This document shows, in pieces, positions 1 through 8,486 of a stretch of 39,938 nucleotides of DNA. The notes under the pieces were generated by a model. That model made no database searches, was not told the DNA's origin, and saw only the letters and a list, made by a program, of their open reading frames with translations. Origin of the DNA: DATBLE01 sp046734335 (lineage in GTDB: Bacteria; Actinomycetota; Thermoleophilia; Gaiellales; Gaiellaceae). How positions within the stretch are numbered: position 1 is the stretch's first letter; the number at the start of each line of letters is the position of its first letter. The DNA lies in the NCBI GenBank assembly GCA_046734335.1, contig JBKPRA010000052.1:1-39938 (forward strand), written 5' to 3'. The position numbers were made by a program, and so were the translations under genes.

Positions 1-32
1 GCGGCCCGGGCAGAGTCGGCTGCCCGGGCCGC
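1..32. terminator. Perfect 12-bp stem-loop at the window edge
   Basis: Bases 1-12 and 21-32 are exact reverse complements around an 8-base loop. No T-tract follows. It is probably the terminator of a gene lying left of the window, or a strong leader hairpin of the gene starting at 78. The whole upstream gene is outside the window, so the choice cannot be made here. Confidence 0.5.
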
Positions 33-77
33 TCGACACTCGCGCCCGCGGTCTGGCAAGCTCCGGGACCGCCTGCC

Positions 78-419
78 GTGACCGACGCGCTCGACTCAAC
101 GCTCACGCTCCGTCTCCGCGAAGTCCTTGCCAGCGGCGACACCACCGAGGCTGATCTGCGAGAGCTGATGGACGAGTCGGCGGCCCTGGTTCGCGACCTG
201 CGCGGGCAGATTCGGGCCGGGGAGCGGCGGCTCCGGGCGCTGAACGCCGATTCCTCGAGCCCGCTCTCGGACATCGCCGACGAGCTCCGACGAGTCGAGA
301 CGCTCAGGCCGCGTCTGCGCGAGGCGCGTGAGCTTTCCCGGCGGCTGGATGACCGGGCCCGCGAGCTCCGCACCGCCTGGCTCCTCCGGCAGGCGGACGC
401 TCGCAGGTCGACCGGCTGA
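78..419 (+). CDS. Small charged coiled-coil protein, unknown function
   Basis: This 113-residue ORF begins at a GTG and ends at TGA 417-419. It is almost entirely helical by composition, rich in Arg, Glu, Leu and Ala with regular heptad-like spacing from about residue 8 to 100. It has no cysteine, signal peptide or membrane segment, so a soluble coiled-coil adaptor is the most that can be said. I do not recognise the family. No clear ribosome binding site precedes the start. The same reading frame continues after the stop straight into a TetR-like sequence, suggesting that the 3' end of this gene is a recombination junction and that its natural C-terminus may differ. Confidence 0.5.
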   Translation: MTDALDSTLTLRLREVLASGDTTEADLRELMDESAALVRDLRGQIRAGERRLRALNADSSSPLSDIADELRRVETLRPRLREARELSRRLDDRARELRTAWLLRQADARRSTG

Positions 420-950
420 GCCGACCGCGCCGGTGTCGCACGCGCGACGCTGGACCAGCATTTCGGCTCTCGGCTCGGCCTCGTCGACGCCGTGTGCGAA
501 ACCATCGGTCAGAGCCCGGAGCTTCGCGCCGCGAAGGACGCCACCGAGCGTGACGACACCGGTGTCGCCCTGGACGAGCTGGTGGCCAACTCGGTCCGGT
601 TCTGGGCGGCGCACGAGCGGCTGCTCGAGCCGCTCTACGGCGTCGCCGCCGTCGACGCGGCCGCCGCGCGCCTCGTCGACCGACAGCGCCGCGACCGTAC
701 GAGCGTGCTCGGCCGGTTCGCGAAGCGGCTCCATCGCGAGCGCCGCCTGGCCCCCGGGGTGGGCGAGCGGCGAGCGCTCGCGCTTCTTCTCGTTTTGACG
801 AGCTTCGAGACGTATCTCGAGCTGCGGCGCCACGCGGGCCTGGCCGAGCGCGAAGTCGTGCGTACGCTCCACGCCTGGGCCGCGGCGGTGCTGCCCGCGC
901 GGGCCAAGCCCCCACGAGCTTCCAGGCGGACGTCACAGGCCCGCGCCGGT
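420..950 (+). pseudogene. TetR-family regulator remnant lacking its N-terminus and stop
   Basis: Translation from 420 gives a TetR recognition-helix signature (AGVARATLDQHFGSR), followed by about 150 residues typical of a TetR ligand-binding domain ending near residues LHAWAAAVLP. The first helices of the helix-turn-helix, which should come before AGVARA, are absent in all three frames, because the frame is closed by TGA 417-419 just upstream. The only start codon available (GTG at 492) lies after the DNA-binding helix. Downstream the frame does not stop where a TetR protein should end but runs on antisense into the sensor kinase gene to 1601. Loss of both ends argues for a degraded gene. A sequencing or assembly error at 415-420 is the alternative. 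Confidence 0.6.
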
Positions 951-959
951 CGAGCCCTC

Positions 960-2327
960 CTAGGCGCGCAGCACGATCTCGAGCGACGTGCCGCTGCCGC
1001 CCACGCTGTCGAGGCGGAAAGCACCGCCGATCGCCGCTGCGCGCGTGCGGATGTTCCGAAGGCCCTGCCCGCGGCTCTCAGCCTCGTCGACGAAGCCGTC
1101 GCCGTCGTCGACGATCCGGACGACTCGCTGGCCGTCGCGCAGCCCGATCAGGACCATCGCGCGGCGCGCGTTGGCATGGCGGCGGACGTTCGCGAGCCCT
1201 TCCTGGACGATCCGGAAGATCTCGATCTGCTCGTCGGGGCCGAGCTCGACCGCGCGCTCGATCTGGAGGTCGACGTCGAGCATGCCGTCGGCGGTGAGGA
1301 ACTCGACGTAGCGGTTGAGCGCCGAGTCGAAGGGCGCCGAGCCGCCGGCCGAGGAGAGCGCGAGGACGGCGAAGCGGGCCTCCTGCTGCGCAGCGTCGGC
1401 CGCCTGCCGGAGCCGTGGCACCACGACCGACGGCTCTGCGCCGCCGGCCAGCAGGCTCGTCTGCGTCGACACGGCAAACAGGTACTGGGCGAGGCCGTCG
1501 TGAATCTCCCGGGCGACGCGCGCCCGCTCCTCCGCGACCACCCGTCCCACCTCTGCCGCCCGGATCGCGCGCCAGACCCCGACGAGCAGGATCGCGTATG
1601 AGAGCAGCCGCAGGAAGTCGCTCTGGGACACGTACTCGCTGGAGAGCGGTGGTGTGAACACCGCTTGCAGCTCGGCGAAGAGCCAGATGGTCGTGCAGAA
1701 GGCGAGCCAGCGGTCGAGATCCTCGCCGTGCGCGCGGTAGCGGAGCCCAAAGCCGACCAGTGCGACCAGACCGAGGACGGCCTGGAGCGCGACCGCGCCG
1801 GTCAGCAGGTCGGGTTGGCTGTGGCCCTGCGCGAGCGGCGGCAGCCAGTCGAGCCTGCGGCAGACCACCCACAGCGCCCACAGAAAGGCCGTGAGAAACG
1901 CCACGGGCAGCAAAGCATGCAGGCGCCGGGTGATCCGCCCGTTCGTGAACGGCGCGGCTGCGATCAGCGCCGCCGCGACGAGCTTTCCGGCGATCCGTGC
2001 CCACGCCTCCGCCCGTCCGACCGAGTCGCCGTCCAGCACCGGCACGATCGCGAAGGCGAGCGTGGTTGCGGCGATCACGAAGAACCCGCAGACGAGATAG
2101 AGGTCGAAGCGCCGCCGGTCGACGCCGAAGCGGACGTAGACGAGCACGCACACGATCAGCGAGACGAGCAGTATCGCGGTGTCGAGGAACAGGCGCAGGC
2201 TGGGCAGGTCGTACGGCCCTCGCCGGCCCGGGCTGCCCAGGAAGAGGATCAGCGCGGCGCCGAGCAAGCCGACGAGCACGACCTCGTCGCGCACCCAGGC
2301 GAGATATTTCGCGCGTGGAGACCGCAT
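960..2327 (-). CDS. NarL-type sensor histidine kinase (HisKA_3), membrane-bound
   Basis: A 455-residue protein. The N-terminal half has about six hydrophobic segments (roughly residues 16-31, 50-66, 76-97, 112-126, 138-156 and 176-195, with another near 240-252). The HisKA_3 dimerisation domain follows, with the phosphoacceptor His276 in REIHDGLAQ. The C-terminal HATPase_c domain shows the N-box (EGLANVRRHANA) and G-boxes (DDGDGF, GQGLRNI). No PAS, GAF or extracellular sensor domain is present, so the signal is probably sensed in or at the membrane. The ATG at 2327 was chosen because the open frame upstream of it overlaps the divergent response regulator gene. It faces that regulator across 42 bp and is its obvious partner. 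The signal is unknown. Confidence 0.88.
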   Translation of the reverse strand: MRSPRAKYLAWVRDEVVLVGLLGAALILFLGSPGRRGPYDLPSLRLFLDTAILLVSLIVCVLVYVRFGVDRRRFDLYLVCGFFVIAATTLAFAIVPVLDGDSVGRAEAWARIAGKLVAAALIAAAPFTNGRITRRLHALLPVAFLTAFLWALWVVCRRLDWLPPLAQGHSQPDLLTGAVALQAVLGLVALVGFGLRYRAHGEDLDRWLAFCTTIWLFAELQAVFTPPLSSEYVSQSDFLRLLSYAILLVGVWRAIRAAEVGRVVAEERARVAREIHDGLAQYLFAVSTQTSLLAGGAEPSVVVPRLRQAADAAQQEARFAVLALSSAGGSAPFDSALNRYVEFLTADGMLDVDLQIERAVELGPDEQIEIFRIVQEGLANVRRHANARRAMVLIGLRDGQRVVRIVDDGDGFVDEAESRGQGLRNIRTRAAAIGGAFRLDSVGGSGTSLEIVLRA

Positions 2328-2338
2328 GCAGGTCTTGT

Positions 2339-2358
2339 CGGCAGAGGGGCTCCTGCCG
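2339..2358. promoter_or_regulatory. Inverted repeat in the 42-bp divergent intergenic region
   Basis: The repeat CGGCAG (2339-2344) and CTGCCG (2353-2358) sits between the starts of the kinase (2327) and the response regulator (2370). Both promoters must overlap this space or the neighbouring coding ends, so a dyad here is a plausible autoregulatory operator. The short arms mean chance cannot be excluded. Confidence 0.3.
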
Positions 2359-2369
2359 ATAACCCCCAC

Positions 2370-3014
2370 ATGGGCTGCCGCACGCTCGTCGTCGACGACC
2401 ATCCGCTGACGCGCTCTGCGCTCGTCGACCTGCTCGAGCAGCACTCGTTCGCGGTCGTCGGGGAGGCCGCGGACGGCGTCGAGGCGGTCGAACGGGCGCG
2501 CGAGGCGCAGCCCGACCTCGTCCTCCTCGATCTGGCAATGCCGGGCGTGGGTGGGCTGGAGGCTCTGCCGCTGGTCCGGGCTGCCGCTCCGGCGTGCGAG
2601 GTGGTCGTCCTCACTGCCTCGGGCTCGGAGGAGAACCTGCTCGCCGCGATCCGGGCGGGGGCGGCCGGCTACCTGCTCAAGACCGAGTCGTCCGACCGGA
2701 TCGCCGAGTTCCTCGAAGGAGTCGCCAACGGCGAGGCGGCGCTGTCCGGCGAGATCGCCCGCCGCCTCCTCGATCGCGTCCGCGAGGGTGGTCGTCTCGA
2801 CTCCGGCGTGCCCGACAGGATCGCGAACGAGCTCAGTGCCCGTGAGGTTGAGGTCCTGCTCCTCTTGGACGAGCACCTGGGAACGGACGAGATCGCGCGG
2901 CGGCTGTTCATCTCCGAGCACACCGTCCGCTCGCACGTGAAGAGCCTGCTGCGCAAGCTGGGGGTCTCATCTCGGCGGGAGGCGTTGGAGGCGCTGGCCG
3001 CCGCCAGGCGCTAG
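2370..3014 (+). CDS. NarL/FixJ-type response regulator
   Basis: A 214-residue protein with a receiver domain (residues 4-120) and a LuxR-type helix-turn-helix (about 148-212). Receiver residues are in place: acidic pair Asp9/Asp10, phosphorylated Asp54 in VLLDLAMPG, Thr82 and Lys104. The output domain has the usual LSAREVEVL and TDEIARRLFISEHTVRSHV motifs, so it should bind DNA as a phosphorylation-dependent dimer. The partner kinase is divergently transcribed 42 bp away, an uncommon layout because such pairs are usually co-directional. The ATG at 2370 is the first start that leaves an intact receiver. Targets are not evident from the neighbourhood. Confidence 0.92.
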   Translation: MGCRTLVVDDHPLTRSALVDLLEQHSFAVVGEAADGVEAVERAREAQPDLVLLDLAMPGVGGLEALPLVRAAAPACEVVVLTASGSEENLLAAIRAGAAGYLLKTESSDRIAEFLEGVANGEAALSGEIARRLLDRVREGGRLDSGVPDRIANELSAREVEVLLLLDEHLGTDEIARRLFISEHTVRSHVKSLLRKLGVSSRREALEALAAARR

Positions 3015-3246
3015 GAGCCAGGCGGGACAGGCTTCAGCCTCCCCTGCTTTCTCGCTCGTGGCGGCGCTTCGAAAGCAGGCTCGGACTGAGTGCCGACCCT
3101 CGAAAATCACCCACCGTGGGGGATGCCCTGGGGGATGCGCCCACCGCCGTGCTCGCCGATGATCTGAACGAGCAACGATCCTCCTTGGTGGTGTAAGTCC
3201 ACTCCTGGCGCAAACCGGCCCCGCAAGGGGCCGGTTTGCATCTGCC
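3015..3246. other. Intergenic region with a short tandem repeat; no gene recognised
   Basis: This 232-bp stretch lies between convergent genes. It holds two copies of TGGGGGATGC (3117-3126 and 3129-3138, 12-base period) and the hairpin listed at 3210-3239. I see no tRNA, small RNA or credible short ORF. It might be a degraded insertion remnant, but nothing in it identifies one. Confidence 0.4.
3210..3239. terminator. Bidirectional terminator-like hairpin, 13-bp stem, GCAA loop
   Basis: Bases 3210-3222 and 3227-3239 are perfectly complementary around the tetraloop GCAA, a GNRA loop. It starts 7 bp beyond the stop of the minus-strand hydrolase gene and faces the plus-strand response regulator, so it can serve both converging transcripts. 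No U-tract follows on either strand. Confidence 0.7.
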
Positions 3247-4092
3247 CTAGCCGAAGCCGTCGAGCGCCGCGTGCACGAGGCCCGGCAGGGTCTCGAGGTT
3301 GTAGCCGCCCTCGAGCACTGCGGCCACTCGTGGCGCCAGCCCTCGGCAGCGGCGGGCGAGCTCGCGGAAGCCGAGGCCGGTGACCTCCATCGACGCCAGC
3401 GGGTCGTCGGCGTGCGCATCGAAGCCGGCCGAGACGATCAACAGGTCGGGCTCGAATCCTCTCACCGCCGGCTCCACGATCTCCTCGAACGCGCGGATGT
3501 ACTCCTCGTTTCCGGACCCGCGCGGCAGCGGCAGGTTCACCGTCGTGTCGTTGCCCTCGCCGGGCCGCCCGGTGCCGGGATAGAAGGGCCACTGGTGGAG
3601 CGAGACGTAGAGCACGCTCGGGTCGTCCCAGAAGATGTCCTGCGTCCCGTTCCCGTGGTGGACGTCCCAGTCGAGGATCGCCACACGCTCGAGCCCGTCC
3701 TCCGCCTGCGCGGCCCGGGCCGCGATCGCGGCGTTGTTGAACAGGCAGAAGCCCATCGCGCGGTCGGCGGGCGCGTGGTGGCCGGGCGGACGGACGAGGG
3801 CGAACGCTTCGGCACGAGCCGCTTCCACCGACGCTCCGGCGGCGAGCAGCGCCGCCTCGAAGCTCGTCGCCGAGGCAGGCGTGTCCCCGTCCAGCCAGAT
3901 CTCGGCCTCGATCGCCCGGATGTGCCTGACGTGCTCCGGCGTGTGACAGAGCTCGACCTGCTCGACCGTGGCCGGCCCGCAGGTGCGCCACTCTCCGACC
4001 GCGTCCAGCAGAACCTCCAGCCTCCGCGGCGACTCAGGGTGGTGGCTCGTCGGGTGCAGCTGCGCCAGCGCTGCGTTGCTGATTACTTCCAT
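3247..4092 (-). CDS. Histone deacetylase-family (AcuC/APAH-like) deacetylase
   Basis: A 281-residue arginase/deacetylase-fold hydrolase. The class signature RPPGHHA places the catalytic His pair at 105-106. Zinc ligands are Asp143 and His145 in DWDVHHGNGT and Asp225 in SAGFDAHADD, and the C-terminal EGGYN motif carries the usual tyrosine. Bacterial members remove acetyl groups from acetylpolyamines or from lysines of enzymes such as acetyl-CoA synthetase. The substrate here cannot be read from context. The ATG at 4092 overlaps the TGA of the upstream exonuclease gene by one base (TGATG), which fixes the start and implies translational coupling. The longer open frame upstream is inside that gene. 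Confidence 0.9.
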   Translation of the reverse strand: MEVISNAALAQLHPTSHHPESPRRLEVLLDAVGEWRTCGPATVEQVELCHTPEHVRHIRAIEAEIWLDGDTPASATSFEAALLAAGASVEAARAEAFALVRPPGHHAPADRAMGFCLFNNAAIAARAAQAEDGLERVAILDWDVHHGNGTQDIFWDDPSVLYVSLHQWPFYPGTGRPGEGNDTTVNLPLPRGSGNEEYIRAFEEIVEPAVRGFEPDLLIVSAGFDAHADDPLASMEVTGLGFRELARRCRGLAPRVAAVLEGGYNLETLPGLVHAALDGFG

Positions 4093-4925
4093 CAGTTGCG
4101 CGCGAGCGCCTCCAGCCGGGCGGCGAGATTGCCCAGGCCCCACGACTCGGCGAGTGAGGACGCCTCCGCCCACTTTGGCGCTTGGTCGGCGATGGAGGGG
4201 AGAGGAGCAGAGGCGTCCATCGTCGCGATTCGCCGGTAGAGCAGCAATTCCTCTCGCTGGGCCGCGAAGCGTCCGTCTGCCAGCGCGGCTTCCAGCGAGC
4301 CGTACTGGGTGAGGAGCGCCGCTGCCGTCTTCGGCCCGATTCCACGTGCGCCCGGGAGCTTGTCCGAGGGGTCGCCGCGCAGCGCGATGAAGTCGGGCAC
4401 CTGATTGGGGTCGACGCCGTAGCGCTCGCGCACCTCGGCCGGCCCGATCCGCGCGAGCTCCGAGACGCCCTTCACCGGCTGGAGGACGCTCGTGCGCTCG
4501 GAGACGAGCTGGTAGGCGTCGCGGTCCGACGTGGCGACGAGGGTCGTCCCCCTGCGTGCCTCCTCCTGCGCGGCTGCGGCCGCCAGGAAGTCGTCGGCCT
4601 CGTAGCCGGCTCCCTTCGCGGCGCAGAAGCCCAGCGCGCGCACGAGCTTGGGCAGCAGGTCGAGCTGCTCGACCAGCGCGTCGTCGAAGACCCGGCCGCT
4701 CTGGTAGGACGGGAAGGCCTCGCTGCGGTACGTCGGCACTCCGAGCGTGTCCCAGCCGACGACGACGGCCCGTGGCTGCTCGGCTTCCCAGAGCCGCAGC
4801 AGGAAGTTGGCGAAGCCGACCAGCGCGCCGGACGGCCGCCCGGCAGCGCTCTTCATCGACTTCGGCAGCGCGTGATAGGCGCGGTGGGCGAGCGAGTCGC
4901 CGTCGATCGCGAGCAGCGGCCGCAT
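4092..4925 (-). CDS. 5'-3' exonuclease, FEN-like (PolI N-terminal domain homologue)
   Basis: A 277-residue stand-alone homologue of the 5' nuclease domain of DNA polymerase I. The PIN-like core starts with AIDGDSLAHRAY (Asp8 and Asp10 as metal ligands), followed by YEADD and TSDRDAYQL acidic motifs. A helix-three-turn-helix DNA-binding segment is seen at GDPSDKLPGARGIGPKTAA. It should remove RNA primers or 5' flaps during replication and repair. The ATG at 4925 is preferred over a TTG two codons earlier; it lies two bases after the stop of the acyltransferase gene. It is the middle gene of the tight operon plsC-like, exonuclease, deacetylase. Confidence 0.9.
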   Translation of the reverse strand: MRPLLAIDGDSLAHRAYHALPKSMKSAAGRPSGALVGFANFLLRLWEAEQPRAVVVGWDTLGVPTYRSEAFPSYQSGRVFDDALVEQLDLLPKLVRALGFCAAKGAGYEADDFLAAAAAQEEARRGTTLVATSDRDAYQLVSERTSVLQPVKGVSELARIGPAEVRERYGVDPNQVPDFIALRGDPSDKLPGARGIGPKTAAALLTQYGSLEAALADGRFAAQREELLLYRRIATMDASAPLPSIADQAPKWAEASSLAESWGLGNLAARLEALARN

Positions 4926-4927
4926 GG

Positions 4928-5536
4928 TCAAAACGACTCGTACAGGGAGTAGACGCGCTCCATCAGCCGCTCGGTGGCGAGTTGGTACGCCTGGCGCGGC
5001 AGCTTCCCGTCGAGGTCGTCGACCGGGACGGGCTCACCGTAGGCGACCTGGAGTCTCGGCAGGCGCGACAGCCGGTCCATTCCCTTGATCGCCGCCGGCA
5101 CGAGCGGCACGCGCGCGGTGAGCGCGATCCGCGCCGAGCCTGGACGCGGCTTGTGCTCGAACTTCTTACGCAGGCCTTTCGTCTGGCGCGTCCCCTCGGG
5201 GAACATCGCCACGACGCCGCCGTCGCGGCAGAGCTCCACCGCCGCCTGGACCGCCTCCATGTCGGCCTCTCCGCGGCGCACGGGAAACGCTCCTCCGGCG
5301 CGCAGCGGCGGCCCGAGAATCGGGTTGAAGAGCTCGGCCTTGGCCATGAACAGCAGTTGCCGTTTCGGCCAGAGCGGCAGCCCCAGCGGCCAGGGGTCGA
5401 AGTTCGACGTGTGGTTGGCGGCGAGCACGAACCCGCCCTCGGGGAGGTTGTCGAGACCGCGTGCGTCCAGCCGGAAGAGGCCGTGCAGCACGGGCCAGGA
5501 GACGACCGCGATGAAGTTGTACAGGGGCGTTGGCAT
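4928..5536 (-). CDS. 1-acyl-sn-glycerol-3-phosphate acyltransferase (PlsC family)
   Basis: A 202-residue membrane-associated acyltransferase. It has the catalytic HX4D motif (NHTSNFD), the substrate-binding FPEGTRQ motif and a hydrophobic N-terminal segment (YNFIAVVSWPVLHGLF). PlsC enzymes transfer a fatty acyl group to lysophosphatidate to form phosphatidate. The ATG at 5536 has a GAGGGG ribosome binding site. An upstream extension would run into the topA 5' region. It is the first gene of a minus-strand operon, divergent from topA with 85 bp between the starts. Confidence 0.88.
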   Translation of the reverse strand: MPTPLYNFIAVVSWPVLHGLFRLDARGLDNLPEGGFVLAANHTSNFDPWPLGLPLWPKRQLLFMAKAELFNPILGPPLRAGGAFPVRRGEADMEAVQAAVELCRDGGVVAMFPEGTRQTKGLRKKFEHKPRPGSARIALTARVPLVPAAIKGMDRLSRLPRLQVAYGEPVPVDDLDGKLPRQAYQLATERLMERVYSLYESF

Positions 5537-5621
5537 CGCGCGGCCCCTCAGTATTGCCGTGCGACGGGTTCGTGACGTTCCTCGTCGACGTTTGACCTCG
5601 GCGCTAACGTGTTCGCCCGAC

Positions 5622-8195
5622 ATGCCCAAGAAACTCGTCATCGTCGAATCGCCCGCCAAGGCGAAGACCATCGCCGGCTACCTCGGCCCCGGATTCGTGG
5701 TCGAGTCCAGCATCGGCCACATCCGCGACCTGCCGGAGCGGGCGTCGGACATCCCGAAGGAGAAGCGGGAGCGGTACGGCGCGCTCGGCGTCGCGATCGA
5801 CGACGGGTTCGAGCCCTACTACGTGGTCGACCCCGACAAGAAGCGCGTGGTCGCCGACCTGAAGCGCAAGCTGAAGGACGCCGACGAGCTTCTGCTCGCG
5901 ACGGACGAGGACCGCGAGGGCGAGGCGATCGCCTGGCATTTGCTGCAGGAGCTCAAGCCGAAGGTGCCGACGCGGCGGATGGTCTTCCACGAGATCACCA
6001 AGGGCGCGATCGAGGAGGCGCTCGCCAACCCGCGCTCGGTGGACGAGGCGCTGGTCGACTCGCAGGAGACCCGCCGCATCCTCGACCGGCTCTATGGCTA
6101 CGAGGTCTCGCCCGTCCTGTGGAAGAAAGTGATGCCGCGGCTGTCGGCGGGCCGCGTCCAGTCCGTCGCCACCCGCCTCGTGGTCGAGCGCGAGCGCGAG
6201 CGGATGGCCTTCGTCTCCGCCGCCTACTGGGACATCGAGGGCACTTTCGACCCCGGAGCGTTCACGGCGAAGCTGGTGGCGGTCGACGGCGAGCGGGTCG
6301 CCCAGGGACGTGACTTCGGTCCGGACGGCCGGCTGAAGGGCGGCGTTCGCTCGCTGACCGAGGAGGACGCCCGGGGGCTGGCCGACAGGCTCGGAGGCAC
6401 CGAGTTCTCGGTCCGTTCCGTGGACGAGAAGCCGTACACGAAGCGGCCGGCGGCGCCTTTCATGACCTCGACGCTCCAACAGGACGCGAGCCGGAAGCTC
6501 CGCTTCTCGGCGCAGACGACGATGCGCGTCGCCCAGCGCCTCTACGAGCGCGGCTACATCACCTACATGCGCACCGACTCGACCACGCTGTCGGAGACCG
6601 CCCTCGCCGCTGCGCGAACTCAGGCTCGAGAGCTGTACGGCGAGGACTACGTCCCCGCCTCGCCGCGCCAGTACGACCGCAAGGTCAAGAATGCGCAGGA
6701 AGCGCACGAGGCGATCCGTCCCGCCGGCGAGCGCTTCCGCCTACCGGACGAGGTCAAGGGCGAGCTCGACCGGGACGAGCAGGGGCTGTACGAGCTCGTG
6801 TGGATGCGGACGGTCGCGTCGCAGATGGCCGATGCGCGCGGGCAGACGGTTTCGCTCCGGATCGGCGCGACCTCTTCGGCGGGAGAGGATGCCGAGTTCG
6901 GCGCGAGCGGCACGGTGATCACGTTCCGCGGCTTCCTCGCCGCTTACGAGGAGGGCCGCGACGACGAGCCGGCCGACGACGAGGAACGCCGGCTGCCGCA
7001 GCTGGCCGAGGACGACCGCGTCGAGGCACGTGCGCTCGAGCCACAGGGACACGAGACGTCACCTCCGGCGAGGTACACCGAGCCGACCCTGGTGAGAGCG
7101 CTCGAGGAGCGCGGGATCGGACGTCCGTCCACGTACGCCTCGATCCTGGGGACGATCCTCGACCGCGGCTACGTGCTCAAGAAGGGCACGGCGCTCGTCC
7201 CGACGTTTCTCGCCTTCGCGGTCACACAGTTGCTGGAGCAGCACTACGAGCGGCTCGTCGACTACGACTTCACCGCCAGCATGGAGGACGACCTCGACCG
7301 CATCGCGGCCGGCGAGGAGCAGCGCGTGGACTGGCTGACGCGCTTCTACAAGGGGACGAACGGCGACTCGGCGACACCGGACTGGCCCGGCCTGCACGCG
7401 ATGGTAACAGAGCACCTCGACGAGATCGACGCGCGGGCGGTGAACTCGATCGAGTTGCCCGGAAGCGACATTGTCGTCCGCGTCGGCCGCTACGGGCCGT
7501 ACCTGGAAAGGGGCGACGAGCGGGCGTCGCTCTCCGAGGACATCGTTCCGGACGAGCTCACCCCGGCCCGAGCGGAGGAGCTGCTGGCCGCGCCGGGCGA
7601 CGCCCGCGAGTTGGGCGTCCACCCCGAGACCGGCAGGCCGGTGCTGCTGCGCAGCGGCCGGTACGGGCCCTACGTGATCGAGGAGCCGCCCGAGGGCTCC
7701 GATCAGAAGCCTCGAACCGGGTCGCTGTTCGCGAGCATGTCGCCGGAGACGCTGACACTCGACGAGGCCGTCCGCCTTCTCTCGCTGCCGCGGGTGGTGG
7801 GAGTCGACGGCGGCGAGGAAGTGCTGGCGATGAACGGTCGCTACGGGCCCTACATCAAGCGCGGCACCGAAACACGCTCGCTGGAGAGCGAGGAGCAGCT
7901 CTTCACCATCGATCTCGACCAGGCGCTCGCCCTCCTGGCGGCGCCGAAGACCCGCCGCGGGCGAGGAGCGGCGAAACCGCCGCTCCGGGAGCTGGGCAAA
8001 GATCCCTCGTCCGGGCGTCAAGTCGTGGTCAAGGACGGCCGATTCGGACCGTACGTAACGGATGGGGAGACGAATGCAAGCCTGCGCTCAGGGGACGCGG
8101 TTGAATCGCTCACGCTCGACCGAGGGGTCGAGCTATTGGCCGAACGACGCTCGAAGGGGCCGTCGGCGAAGCGGCGCCCGCGGGGTCGGAAGTAG
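5622..8195 (+). CDS. topA: DNA topoisomerase I (type IA)
   Basis: An 857-residue enzyme that relaxes negative supercoils through a transient 5'-phosphotyrosine link. The Toprim domain opens at KLVIVESPAKAKTI and has the metal-binding motif ATDEDREGEAIAWHL. The catalytic tyrosine is Tyr315 in GYITYMRTDSTTLS. Instead of zinc fingers, the C-terminus carries four repeats centred on GRYGPY or GRFGPY with an acidic or Lys/Arg-rich tail, the layout known from actinobacterial TopA. The ATG at 5622 gives the standard MPKKLVIVE N-terminus; the longer frame upstream is antisense to the acyltransferase. No clear Shine-Dalgarno is present. TAACGT at 5605-5610 could be a -10 element with a very short leader. 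Confidence 0.96.
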   Translation: MPKKLVIVESPAKAKTIAGYLGPGFVVESSIGHIRDLPERASDIPKEKRERYGALGVAIDDGFEPYYVVDPDKKRVVADLKRKLKDADELLLATDEDREGEAIAWHLLQELKPKVPTRRMVFHEITKGAIEEALANPRSVDEALVDSQETRRILDRLYGYEVSPVLWKKVMPRLSAGRVQSVATRLVVERERERMAFVSAAYWDIEGTFDPGAFTAKLVAVDGERVAQGRDFGPDGRLKGGVRSLTEEDARGLADRLGGTEFSVRSVDEKPYTKRPAAPFMTSTLQQDASRKLRFSAQTTMRVAQRLYERGYITYMRTDSTTLSETALAAARTQARELYGEDYVPASPRQYDRKVKNAQEAHEAIRPAGERFRLPDEVKGELDRDEQGLYELVWMRTVASQMADARGQTVSLRIGATSSAGEDAEFGASGTVITFRGFLAAYEEGRDDEPADDEERRLPQLAEDDRVEARALEPQGHETSPPARYTEPTLVRALEERGIGRPSTYASILGTILDRGYVLKKGTALVPTFLAFAVTQLLEQHYERLVDYDFTASMEDDLDRIAAGEEQRVDWLTRFYKGTNGDSATPDWPGLHAMVTEHLDEIDARAVNSIELPGSDIVVRVGRYGPYLERGDERASLSEDIVPDELTPARAEELLAAPGDARELGVHPETGRPVLLRSGRYGPYVIEEPPEGSDQKPRTGSLFASMSPETLTLDEAVRLLSLPRVVGVDGGEEVLAMNGRYGPYIKRGTETRSLESEEQLFTIDLDQALALLAAPKTRRGRGAAKPPLRELGKDPSSGRQVVVKDGRFGPYVTDGETNASLRSGDAVESLTLDRGVELLAERRSKGPSAKRRPRGRK

Positions 8196-8405
8196 TCACC
8201 CGCACCGGCCGCCGAACCTGCCAACCTTTTGCAGCGAGCCACGTCTTGGAATCCAGCAGCCCGGGATCCCCGGAATAGGTATTCACACCCACGCGTTGCT
8301 TTCTTCACAGTCCTCTAACGAGGGCGTTTTAGGGTTGAACCGGTCGAGCGAGAGGCGGGAAGGACGAGCAGCGGACGGCGGTCTGGAACGGATGGACGGT
8401 GCCGA

Positions 8406-8435
8406 TTGGAAGGCCCAGGAGATTCCCGTTAGGGT
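8406..8435 (+). promoter_or_regulatory. Candidate sigma-70 promoter for the primary sigma factor gene
   Basis: TTGGAA (8406-8411) and TAGGGT (8430-8435) are separated by 18 bp. The same -10 hexamer appears in the best rhamnose promoter of this window. It would start transcription near 8442, giving a leader of about 45 nt before the TTG start at 8487. A second TAGGGT at 8330-8335 has no convincing -35. The rest of the 291-bp gap after topA shows nothing identifiable. Confidence 0.45.
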
Positions 8436-8486
8436 GAGAAAGTTTGGGGAATCGAAAACGAGCGGAAGATAGGGGAAAAGAGTCAC

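Noticed and set aside
492..1601. A 369-codon ORF starting in the TetR region and running through the kinase
   Set aside because: Its second half is antisense to the kinase. Only the first half is TetR-like, so it is reported as a remnant, not a gene.
3117..3138. Tandem repeat as a CRISPR or VNTR
   Set aside because: Only two 10-base copies with a 2-base gap; no array.
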